64,000 nucleotides of DNA from Ilumatobacteraceae bacterium (GTDB lineage: Bacteria > Actinomycetota > Acidimicrobiia > Acidimicrobiales > Ilumatobacteraceae), in assembly GCA_033344875.1 (NCBI GenBank), contig JAWPMO010000001.1, positions 4,179,595 to 4,243,594 on the forward strand, given 5' to 3'. The notes under the pieces were generated by a model. That model worked only from the letters and a program-made list of their open reading frames with translations. It did no database searches and had not been told where the DNA came from. Each line of letters starts with the position of its first letter. Position 1 is the first letter of the stretch. Position numbers and translations under genes: made by a program. This document shows positions 1-7,547 of the stretch, in pieces.

Positions 1-1392
1 TTCGTGCTCGACACGTCGAGTCGGCTGTTCACCGCGACGTGGATAACGGTCTGTGTCGCGTTGGTCGTGGCATTGCGCCTAACGAGATCTCGTGTGGGCC
101 TGGCAATGAAGGCCGTCGGCGCCGATGAAGCGCTCGCTTCGGCAGCGGCGATCACGCCGTTCACCACCAAGCTCAAGATCTTCATCGTCTCGGGTGTCTT
201 TGCGGGGGTGGCTGGGGTGCTGTACGCCCACACCCTGATGTACGTCTCGCCTAGCTCACTAGGACTGCTCGGAGGCTTCGATGCGGTCGTCGGGCTCCTG
301 CTAGGAGGCTTTGGCACCGTGTGGGGCGCAGTCGTGGGTATCCCAATCATCCGGCTCGCCCCGCAGTTCATCGAACGCTTCGCGGAGTATCAGGAGCTGA
401 TTTACGGTCTACTCGTCGTAAGTCTCGTCGTGCTGTTGCCCGACGGCCTTGTCGGTGCATCGTCGAAGGCGTATGGACGCGTACGCCGTGGAACATCGGC
501 GCCGTCCGACGTGGCGGACACTGGCCGCGCAACAGCCGCAGTATCGCACGCAGGCCCATCGGACAGGGAGGCGCCTGTGCGGAAGTCCGCCAGCAACGGC
601 CAAGTCGTATCCCTTGAGGTTGGGGAAGCCGCCCAAACCACCGGTCCCGCTCTGCGGGCTGACGGAGTGAGCAAGAAATTTGGAGGAATTCGAGCGCTCA
701 GTGACGTCCACCTGGCGGTGAGTCCGGGACGGATCGTCGGCCTGATAGGGCCTAACGGAGCGGGCAAGAGCACGTTCCTCAGCGCACTCGCCGGGAGCTT
801 ACAGCCCGACAGCGGGCAAGTCACGATGTCGGGTCAGGACATTACCGGGTTCTCCGCCGATGCCCGTGCCCGCTACGGACTCGCAAGGACGTTCCAGCTC
901 CCGCGCATCCCCCATCAAATGACCGTGCTCGACGTCGCAATGCTCGGCACCTATCGCCGTGGGCATGTCGGCGTGTTTCGCTCGGTGCTCGGGGCTACCT
1001 CGGGCGAACAGCGGGCGATGGAAGCAGCGGCGATGGAGGCGCTTGAACTGACCGGTATCGCTCATCTGAGGCACCTCGAAGCGGATCGGCTAAGCACGGG
1101 TGAGCAGAAGATGCTCGAACTGGCCCGAGCGCTAGCCAGTGCCCCGCAGGTACTTCTCGCCGACGAACCGGCCGGGGGACTCTTCGACGATGAAGTCGCC
1201 CGGCTCGAGGAACTACTCCGGAAGCTTGCTTCTCAGGGCCTCAGCATCGTGCTCGTCGAGCACCACATGGAGTTGGTGATGAGCGCGTGCTCCGAGATCG
1301 TTGTGCTCAACGAGGGGCATGTGATCGCGATCGGCGCCCCGAAGGTCGTCCGGTCCAACCAGGAGGTGCTCGATGCCTATCTCGGTGTCTGA
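1..1392 (+). CDS. LivM-LivG fusion: branched-chain amino-acid-type ABC permease joined to ATPase (5' partial)
   Basis: The reading frame is open at the left edge, so the N-terminus is missing; the first start-like codon is GTG at 4. Counting from there, residues 1-150 are the C-terminal part of a LivM-type permease with about four hydrophobic segments (near 12-25, 55-75, 88-125, 133-148). A polar linker of about 65 residues follows. A full LivG-type ATPase then starts near residue 218, with Walker A GPNGAGKST at about 249-257, a signature near LSTGEQKM and Walker B LLADEP. LivM and LivG are normally separate proteins, so permease and ATPase are fused here. The next gene starts inside this one (AGGAGGT at 1361-1367, ATG at 1373), which indicates one operon. 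A LivH-type second permease presumably lies left of the window. Substrate unknown; the family also carries amides, urea and aromatic acids. Confidence 0.85.
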   Translation, partial: FVLDTSSRLFTATWITVCVALVVALRLTRSRVGLAMKAVGADEALASAAAITPFTTKLKIFIVSGVFAGVAGVLYAHTLMYVSPSSLGLLGGFDAVVGLLLGGFGTVWGAVVGIPIIRLAPQFIERFAEYQELIYGLLVVSLVVLLPDGLVGASSKAYGRVRRGTSAPSDVADTGRATAAVSHAGPSDREAPVRKSASNGQVVSLEVGEAAQTTGPALRADGVSKKFGGIRALSDVHLAVSPGRIVGLIGPNGAGKSTFLSALAGSLQPDSGQVTMSGQDITGFSADARARYGLARTFQLPRIPHQMTVLDVAMLGTYRRGHVGVFRSVLGATSGEQRAMEAAAMEALELTGIAHLRHLEADRLSTGEQKMLELARALASAPQVLLADEPAGGLFDDEVARLEELLRKLASQGLSIVLVEHHMELVMSACSEIVVLNEGHVIAIGAPKVVRSNQEVLDAYLGV

Positions 1393-2212
1393 CGATGGCC
1401 GACTCGACGTCACAGGGCTCACAGCGGGCTATGGCCAGGTCACGGTCGTGCGCGACGTGAACCTGCGGGTGGATCGCGGTGAGTTCGTCTGTCTCCTCGG
1501 CGCCAATGGCGTGGGAAAGACGACGCTCCTTCGGGCCATCGTGGGCGACGCCGACGTCAGTAACGGGAGTGTCACCTTCGATGGCCGTCAACTGACCGGA
1601 ATCTCTTCGCACCGGGTGACCCGGGCCGGGATGGCGATCGTTCCCGAGGGGCGGGGTCTGGTCAGCGACATCTCTGTTCGAGACAACCTCCTGCTCGGAT
1701 CAATTCCTTGGAACCGGAAATACTCGTCGGCTGAGCTCTCCAGCTCGATGGACGAGATCTTCGATCGATTTCCCATACTTGGACAGCGCCGGTACCAACT
1801 CGCAGGTCATCTGTCGGGTGGCGAGCAACAGATGCTCGCGATCGGACGTGCGCTGATGTCTCGCCCGCGACTTCTGGTGTTGGATGAGCCATCGCTTGGA
1901 CTTGCGCCGCTCCTCGTCCGACAGGTCTTCGACGATCTGGCCGCAGCTAACCGGGACGGATTGACAATTCTCGTTGCAGAACAGAACGCCGCAGCGGCAC
2001 TACGTGTCGCCGAGCGTTCACTTGTCATGGCGGGGGGTCGGATTGTTCGCGAAGGAACAGCGGATTCACTCCGCGACTCCCACGAGCTTCGAGCGATGTT
2101 CCTCGGCACGTCGAAGAACGGCTCGGAACCCGATTCGGCGATCGCTGGGAGCTGTTCTGACGCCGTCAACCAGTCAACACCAACACAGCACCATGAGGGG
2201 AACCACAAATGA
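1373..2212 (+). CDS. livF: LivF-type ABC transporter ATP-binding protein
   Basis: 279 residues forming one ABC ATPase domain of the LivF type: Walker A GANGVGKTT near residue 43, signature LSGGEQQM near 145, Walker B LLVLDEPS near 165. The characteristic LivF region VPEGRGLVSDISVRDNLLLG is present. It pairs with the LivG half of the preceding fusion as the second nucleotide-binding subunit of a HAAT-family importer. The start is fixed by a strong AGGAGGT five bases upstream, and the gene overlaps the previous one by 20 bp. Its stop overlaps the start of the binding-protein gene (ATGA), so all three are translationally coupled. The last 35 residues beyond the ATPase fold are Ser/Ala/Gln-rich and unremarkable. 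Confidence 0.9.
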   Translation: MPISVSDDGRLDVTGLTAGYGQVTVVRDVNLRVDRGEFVCLLGANGVGKTTLLRAIVGDADVSNGSVTFDGRQLTGISSHRVTRAGMAIVPEGRGLVSDISVRDNLLLGSIPWNRKYSSAELSSSMDEIFDRFPILGQRRYQLAGHLSGGEQQMLAIGRALMSRPRLLVLDEPSLGLAPLLVRQVFDDLAAANRDGLTILVAEQNAAAALRVAERSLVMAGGRIVREGTADSLRDSHELRAMFLGTSKNGSEPDSAIAGSCSDAVNQSTPTQHHEGNHK

Positions 2213-3492
2213 AATGCAACAATCGACTCACGAAAGCGCTGGCTCTTGTCGCCGTCGTATCGCTCACCGCGAGTGCGTGCGGTAGCGACGACGACGCAGC
2301 GCCAAGCACGGACGCAGCGCCAGACACCGCAGTACCCGACACCGCAGCGCCAGACACGGAAGCGCCAGACACGGAAGCGCCCGACAGTGACGACTCGGTT
2401 GCCTCCACCGAGCCCGCCGGGAATCTGCCGGGATCTGGCGAGAGTTTCACTGTCGGCGTGATCCTGCCCCTCACGGGGCCCGCCGCATCCATCGGGGCGG
2501 ACTTCGAAGCTGGGCTCAAGGTCTTCGGGGAAATCGACCCCACCGCGGCGCAGATGGATATCGAATTCATCGTGTGCGACGACGAGACGACGCCTGATGG
2601 AGCTTCCTCGTGTGCACTTCGGCTCAGCCAACAGGACAACGTCGACATGATCTATGGACCGGTCATCTCGGGAATGCACGCGGGTGCCACACCGGTGTTG
2701 GCTGGCGGGCCACCGTCCGTCACTCCTTCCCCCTACGTCTCGGTGGAAGAGGGCGATCCGATCTTCTCGGCGGCGGGCCGAGCGAGCGACCTCGACCGTA
2801 CGACGCTCGAGTACGCCGCTGAGCGCGGGTTCGAGAGGGTTGCTCTGCTGGCCACCACCGACACCACAGGTGAGACCGCGGTACAGAACATCCAGGCAGC
2901 AAACGAGGATCTAGGACTGGATATTGCGATCGAGCGAATGGGACCCGCCGACGTGGACGTTTCATCGCAAATCAACCGCCTACTCGAGACCGATCCCGAG
3001 TACGTGTATATCGGCGCCTCCGGTGCAGCTGTCGGGGTCGCGCTACAGGGCTTCTCGCAGGCCGGTTCCGATCTGCCGACCGCCCTTATCTGGTCGAACA
3101 CCACAAAGGGATTTCTCGATGCCGCCGGTCCGTTGATGCCCACCGAGACGCTCTACGGAGTCGCACCATCTTGGCTACCGGAGAACATCGACGACCCGGA
3201 GCGCGCACAACTCATCCGTGATTTCCAGGAGGCATTCGAAGCAGAGGCCGGGGTTCCGCCGTCGTTCGTGGTGCAAGGTGCATATGACGCATTCCAGTTG
3301 ATTGCGGCTGCTCTGTTGAACACCGGTGGCGACAGCGAAGCAATCGTCGAGTACATCGAGGGCCTCACGGACTTCCAAGGCCTGAACTGGCTGCTCAGCT
3401 ACTCCGAGACGAACCGTCTCGGCAGTGAGTCGGGCAACTACGTCATGATGCGCTACGACCCGGACAGCGGTTCCTGGTCCTTGGCCGACTGA
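2209..3492 (+). CDS. LivK-like periplasmic-binding lipoprotein of the ABC importer
   Basis: 427 residues. The lipoprotein signal ends in lipobox LTAS-AC with lipidated Cys24. An acidic low-complexity tether (residues 27-65, repeats of PDTEA) precedes a type I periplasmic-binding fold that begins VGVILPLTGPAASIG. This is the substrate-capturing component of the liv-type importer encoded just upstream. ATG overlaps the livF stop by 4 nt, with GAGGGG 8 nt upstream as ribosome site. A strong hairpin follows the stop codon. Family members bind branched-chain amino acids, amides, urea or aromatic acids; nothing visible settles the ligand. The repeated PDTAAP/PDTEAP codons form a small coding minisatellite at about 2310-2380. 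Confidence 0.88.
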   Translation: MKCNNRLTKALALVAVVSLTASACGSDDDAAPSTDAAPDTAVPDTAAPDTEAPDTEAPDSDDSVASTEPAGNLPGSGESFTVGVILPLTGPAASIGADFEAGLKVFGEIDPTAAQMDIEFIVCDDETTPDGASSCALRLSQQDNVDMIYGPVISGMHAGATPVLAGGPPSVTPSPYVSVEEGDPIFSAAGRASDLDRTTLEYAAERGFERVALLATTDTTGETAVQNIQAANEDLGLDIAIERMGPADVDVSSQINRLLETDPEYVYIGASGAAVGVALQGFSQAGSDLPTALIWSNTTKGFLDAAGPLMPTETLYGVAPSWLPENIDDPERAQLIRDFQEAFEAEAGVPPSFVVQGAYDAFQLIAAALLNTGGDSEAIVEYIEGLTDFQGLNWLLSYSETNRLGSESGNYVMMRYDPDSGSWSLAD

Positions 3493-3499
3493 CGTGATC

Positions 3500-3541
3500 A
3501 CCGCGCGGCCGGCAAACCTGCACCGATGCCGGCCGCGCGGT
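3500..3541 (+). terminator. Hairpin terminator after the liv operon
   Basis: A perfect 15-bp inverted repeat (ACCGCGCGGCCGGCA at 3500-3514, its complement at 3527-3541) with a 12-nt loop lies 7 bp after the binding-protein stop codon. No clear U-tract follows, which is common in high-GC actinobacteria. It separates the transporter operon from the TetR gene. Confidence 0.75.
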
Positions 3542-3602
3542 TGATGGGCGATCGCTCTAGTGGCGTGGCCAGTGTCGGAGCAACCGGAGAGAGCGACCTG
3601 CC

Positions 3603-4253
3603 ATGGATCAAAATCGGAATCTCGATGCTTCGCTACGCCGTCGTGGACGACCGCGTCATGCCGAACCCAGCCCAGAGTATCGGGCGCGCCTTGACGAGAT
3701 TGTCGCCGTAGCGACGGAGGTATTCCGCCAGAAAGGTTATGAAGCTGGTTCGCTCGAGGATGTGGCGAAGGAACTCGGCCTGCGAAAGGCCAGCCTGTAT
3801 TACTATTTCGAGAGCAAGAGTGCTCTGCTTCATCTCATCTTCGAACGAGCGATCGACGATGCCCTCCAGCGCATCGCATCGATTGCGATGATCGAGGACC
3901 CGAGAGAACGACTCGAAGCCCTCATTCGCCACCAGGCGGTCCGTGTCGCCAGTGAGCCATCCTTGTTCACGGTCTTTTTCGACCAGCGCCCGAGCCTCAA
4001 TGCTGTTCATTACAGTGAAATATTGGCGAAGGAACGTGCGTACGTTCGCGCCTTTGCCGACGCCGCTCAATCAGCGCGCAATGCAGGGCTCCTACCTGAC
4101 GCGGACCCACGGACGCTTGCGGACATCCTGCTCGGCATGACCAACTGGTCGTATAAATGGTTCGATCCCGACCGAGACGACCCAGAGGCCTTCGCCGACA
4201 TATGTGTCGCTCTGATCTTCTCCGATGTCAGGGACCGGACCGAGGACGATTGA
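3603..4253 (+). CDS. TetR/AcrR-family transcriptional regulator
   Basis: 216 residues. A TetR DNA-binding domain lies at residues 28-75, with the helix-turn-helix around SLEDVAKELGLRKASLYYYF and the typical SKSALL continuation. The rest is a helical ligand/dimer domain resembling TetR C-terminal domains that sense acyl-CoA or aromatic ligands. It lies 110 bp after the liv-type operon on the same strand, behind a terminator, so it is probably its own unit. Control of the adjacent transporter is plausible from position only. GC content and codon choice are visibly lower than in the right-hand genes of the window. The start is supported by a weak GAGAG 8 nt upstream. Confidence 0.85.
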   Translation: MDQNRNLDASLRRRGRPRHAEPSPEYRARLDEIVAVATEVFRQKGYEAGSLEDVAKELGLRKASLYYYFESKSALLHLIFERAIDDALQRIASIAMIEDPRERLEALIRHQAVRVASEPSLFTVFFDQRPSLNAVHYSEILAKERAYVRAFADAAQSARNAGLLPDADPRTLADILLGMTNWSYKWFDPDRDDPEAFADICVALIFSDVRDRTEDD

Positions 4254-4825
4254 TGAGAACGGGTTGATCTCCGACCCTGCCCGGCCTGTACGCATTGAAC
4301 GCCACCGACCGGAACGCGGTCGACGAGCAAACCCGGACCATGACCTACCGACGCTGTGAACCTGAATCCGAGCGACGTTTGAGGTGGAGCGGGCTGCTTG
4401 AGTAGTTTCCTCTTCCGGCGCAGAGTGGCTCTTTGATTCTCGGTGATATCGAAGGCATCGAGCCTCGATGAGCCAATGATGCTACGACTATGCGAGCGTG
4501 GCTCACTGGGCCTGCCGAGGGGTGCGTGATCGGCGTCGGCGCAAGTGGCCGACCGGTCGCTGGTCCCCAGCCGAGGTCCGTCGCCTCGGACGCAGCATCG
4601 CGAAGTGAGCCGATCAGATCCGCCTTAGCATCGCGCCCACGTCGCCGATGGGCCGACCACCTTGTCCAAGCGCTTGTAGCACGTCGTTCGAGCTCGTCGA
4701 CCTCCGACAGCACCGAGTCCGCTGCCTGCTCTGTGGCTCCTAGCCCAAATGAGCTCCACGACCCACGACGCAACCCTGAAGCGCGCAGAACCCCTTAACC
4801 CGCTGCGATCGCTCGTTCTGGCGAT
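4254..4825. other. Intergenic, no supported gene
   Basis: About 570 bp of moderate GC. Open frames occur on both strands (4345-4773 minus, 4490-4798 plus), but neither gives a recognisable domain, a ribosome site or the third-position GC of real genes here. Possibly degraded coding DNA. Confidence 0.4.
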
Positions 4826-5320
4826 CTACCTCCGCTTGGGTCGGGCGTTATCCGCAACGAACTTAAGGATTGCGATGTGTTTGTCGGTGTCATGTTTCAT
4901 GATCTCCACCAAGATGACCCACAACGTCGTGTGCTGGAGATCATGCAACTCCTTCTGGAGTCGCTTAAGTTCTTTGGCGTCCGCACGTTCGTGTTTGAGC
5001 AGCCGGTGGGTTACTTCGAGTAAATCGGCTGAGTCAACCTGATCTAGGTCGAGACGCGGTATCACTGGATCAGCCCGGGTAAGTTCAGCCTCCGTTTTCA
5101 GCGAGGACGCCAATTCCGTGAAATAGCGGTGGTGACGGCGCTCGTCCTCAACCAAGAGATTTATCAGATATGCCAACGCTTTAGAATCTGTAGTCTCGGC
5201 GACGCTGACGTACTCTTCCAGGATTTTGCCTTCGTTCTTGGTGTGATCGATGAGATACGAAAACAACTCGCTCTCCCAAACACTTGCTCCTACGGGCGGC
5301 TTCATCGTCTCGTCTTCCAT
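4826..5320 (-). CDS. Ferritin-like four-helix protein, function unknown
   Basis: 164 residues from the ATG at 5320 (an in-frame ATG at 5305 and upstream starts are also possible). The protein is almost wholly helical and has four segments with metal-ligand-like spacing: EEYVSVAE (35-42), EDERRHHRYF (58-67), KHERADAKEL (109-118) and EIMKHDTDKHI (139-149). This paired Glu/Asp-x-x-His layout resembles the ferritin-like/rubrerythrin superfamily, so a di-iron or di-manganese site is an inference. It stands alone between a gene-poor stretch and an IS element, in the lower-GC part of the window. Hemerythrin-like or regulatory roles cannot be excluded. Confidence 0.6.
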   Translation of the reverse strand: MEDETMKPPVGASVWESELFSYLIDHTKNEGKILEEYVSVAETTDSKALAYLINLLVEDERRHHRYFTELASSLKTEAELTRADPVIPRLDLDQVDSADLLEVTHRLLKHERADAKELKRLQKELHDLQHTTLWVILVEIMKHDTDKHIAILKFVADNARPKRR

Positions 5321-5591
5321 GGTGACAAGTATGGCGCGTTTGTCAGTAGTCAGTGTCAGATGGTGCGCTACTACACATCCAACACGTGAATAGCCAATGT
5401 GGTCAGCCCAAGTAAGGCCGGCCACAACGTTCGCCGTCTGCGTCTCACGTGCAGAAGTTGGCCTTGTGACCAGTTGAGTGCCAGGGAGTGGTGTACGACC
5501 GGGCGGTGACCTGGTGAGGGTCCACCGGTGATGACGGCCATCGCGTCAGTCTCAAGAAGACAGTTCAACGACTACTTGAGGAGAAGACACG

Positions 5592-5849
5592 ATGACCGTC
5601 CCTACCACTATCGACGCGGCTGGCTGGCTGCGCAACTATCTCGAGGCCGATGACGGCGACCAGGACCTGGCGCGTGACATGTTGGCGGCGTTCGTGCAGG
5701 CGTTGATGTCGGCCGAGGCGTCGGCTCAGTGCAGCGCCGCGTACAACGAACGCACCGACGAGCGCACGAACAGCCGCAACGGCTATCGGCATCGCGATTG
5801 GGACACCAGGGTCGGCACGATCGATTTGGCGGTCCCGAAAGGTGCGTGA
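5592..5849 (+). pseudogene. IS256-type transposase, N-terminal part (frameshifted)
   Basis: 85 residues matching the start of IS256-family transposases, including the NSRNGYRHRDWDTRVGTIDL segment typical just before the catalytic region. ATG is preceded by GAGGAGA at 5579-5585. The frame ends prematurely at TGA 5847-5849, just after AVPK, where intact relatives continue with [LV]REGSY. One surplus base in the run CCGAAAGGTG (5835-5844) accounts for the break. The remainder continues in the +1 frame from 5842. Confidence 0.8.
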
Positions 5850-6837
5850 GGGCAGCTACTACCCGGTGTGGCTGTTGGAGCATCGCCGCCGCGCTGAACA
5901 AGCTCTCGCGTCGGTGGTGGCGCAGTGCTACGTCGAGGGGGTCTCGACGCGCCGGGTCGATGATCTGGTGCGAGCGATGGGGATCGATGGGATGTCGCCG
6001 TCGCAGGTCTCGCGGTTGGCCGCCACGCTGGATGCGAAGGTGGCCGAGTTCCGCAACCGACCCTTGGACGCCGGCCCGTATCGGTATGTGTGGATCGACG
6101 CCCTGACGCAGAAGGTGCGTGAGGGTGGCCGGGTCGTGAACGTCTCCGCGGTGATCGCGACCGCGGTGAACAACGAGGGGCGCCGCGAGATCATCGGGTT
6201 CGACATCGTGACGACCGAGTCGACGGCGTCGTGGACCGAGTTCCTGCGTTCGTTGGTTGCCCGAGGCCTGTCCGGGGTCGAGCTGGTGATTTCCGATGCT
6301 CACGGTGGCATCAAGGCCGCGATCGGCCAGGTGCTGGCCGAGGCGTCGTGGCAGCGTTGCCGCACCCATTTCATGGCGAACTTGGCGACGAAGTGCCCCA
6401 AGGCGTCGTGGCCGATGGTCGCCACGCTGGTGCGGTCGATCTTCGAGCAACCCGACCGTGACTCGACCTGGTCGCAGCTCTACGACGTCGTCAACAAGTT
6501 GCATGGCGCCGGCTTCGCCGAGATCGCCGACAAGGTCCACGACGCCGCCGATGAGATCTTGGCGTTCACGGCGTTCCCGGTCGAGCACTGGCCCAAGATC
6601 CGCTCCAACAACCCCCAGGAGCGGCTGAACAAGGAGATCCGCCGGCGCACCGACGTCGTCGGCATCTTCCCGAACAGGGCTGCTGTGATCCGCCTCGTCG
6701 GAGCGCTGCTCGCCGAGCAGACCGATGAATGGGCGATCGCCCGGCGCTACATGTCCGCCGAATCGCTCGCCAAGCCCCGCCACACCGAGGAGGTGAACCA
6801 CGACGAACCCGCCGAGCTCGAAGCCGCCGCTGGCTGA
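5842..6837 (+). pseudogene. IS256-type transposase, catalytic part (frameshifted)
   Basis: 331 residues from GTG 5842, carrying the whole DDE nuclease of the IS256 family: D86 in YVWIDALTQK, D152 in LVISDAHGGIKAAI and E260 in NNPQERLNKEIRRR, plus the conserved C-x2-H motif (CRTHFMAN, 173-180). Adding the upstream fragment puts the triad near 169/235/343, the expected spacing. The catalytic residues are intact, so only the frameshift blocks a full-length product. Programmed +1 frameshifting is possible but not typical of this family. Confidence 0.8.
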
Positions 6838-7413
6838 ACGAACCCGATCCCAACTGCCGGTCACCGGTCACGCGAATCGGCGGCGACCGGGCAGACGCGC
6901 ACGCCCCCACACCGACCACGAAACTTCTTGAAGGAGGTGCTTGACACCAGAGCCTGAAACGCGTTCAATGACCGCCGAGCCGAGCAACACAAATCAGCTC
7001 ACGGCTGACGAGATGACCGTCGACACCGACGCCTCGCACACCACCCCACGGCACTTGACCGGCTCCGAATCCGCCAACGACACCGCCGACACCTCACCAC
7101 CCGTCACCGACCACGGCAACAACACACCCACCGCCAACAACACACGGCCAAGCCCCGCCCCAACACCACACCGCTCAACCATGACGCCTACCTCTCACTC
7201 GCTCACTGACGCCCCAGCCCCCTACCCACCACCACGCCGATCCAAACATCACCGTCACACAGCCTCGACAGAGCCTTTCGTGGTAACGCCGTGGTAACGG
7301 ACGGCGCAGAATCACTCGTCACAAGACAACACGAGATGGACGGCGAATCGGCGTTTCCCCTGGTAGATCACTACGAGCCAACACGAGGCGACACCAGCTG
7401 GACCCGTCCGGGG
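6838..7413. other. Non-coding flank between IS element and tRNA fragment
   Basis: About 575 bp with no convincing gene. A 118-codon open frame at 6941-7297 is low-complexity Thr/Pro/His without any domain and is not called, although GGAGGTG lies just upstream of it (6931-6939). Composition is A/C-rich on the plus strand. Confidence 0.4.
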
Positions 7414-7458
7414 CGTTTCCTAAACCGTGAGTCGCAGGTTCGATCCCTGCCTGGGGCA
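7414..7458 (+). tRNA. 3' fragment of tRNA-Arg(CCU), probable attachment-site copy (not a functional tRNA)
   Basis: 45 nt read as the 3' part of a tRNA: anticodon loop TTCCTAA with anticodon CCT, 3' anticodon stem ACCGT, variable loop, T-arm GCAGG-TTCGATC-CCTGC (7434-7450), acceptor strand CTGGGGC and discriminator A (7458). The 5' half is absent: no GCCCCAG acceptor partner occurs upstream, and the bases before the loop cannot pair with ACCGT. Homology starting at the anticodon loop and running to the tRNA 3' end is the classic core of an integrase attachment site. Confidence 0.72.
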
Positions 7459-7534
7459 CGTATCGGCGTCGCACGTGCGGGCCGCCCGCACGGCCCGTTC
7501 TGCGCTGGGCCGCGGTTGCACGGGTGGTGCGCCC

Positions 7535-7540
7535 TAAGGT
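7535..7540 (+). promoter_or_regulatory. -10 hexamer TAAGGT, leaderless start
   Basis: TAAGGT lies 7 nt before the ATG at 7548, so transcription would begin at or next to the start codon. Confidence 0.45.
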
Positions 7541-7547
7541 CGATCCG

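Larger units (their letters stand above)
5592..6837 (+). mobile_element. IS256-family insertion sequence, termini not resolved
   Basis: The transposase coding region of an IS256 (mutator-type) element occupies these coordinates. The two open frames together give about 415 residues, the usual length for the family. I could not identify matching terminal inverted repeats or a target duplication. A candidate left end near 5483-5500 (GGGAGTGGTGTACGACC) has no inverted partner within 500 bp downstream of the transposase, so the right end may be degraded. Confidence 0.8.

Noticed and set aside
4345-4773. 142-codon minus-strand gene
   Set aside because: No domain or codon bias; overlapping plus-strand frame is equally poor.
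5483-5500. Left terminal inverted repeat of the IS element
   Set aside because: Resembles IS256-type ends, but no inverted partner was found on the right side, so it is not called.
6941-7297. 118-codon Thr/Pro-rich gene
   Set aside because: No domain, low complexity, next to a decayed IS and an att-like site. The GGAGGTG upstream alone is not enough.
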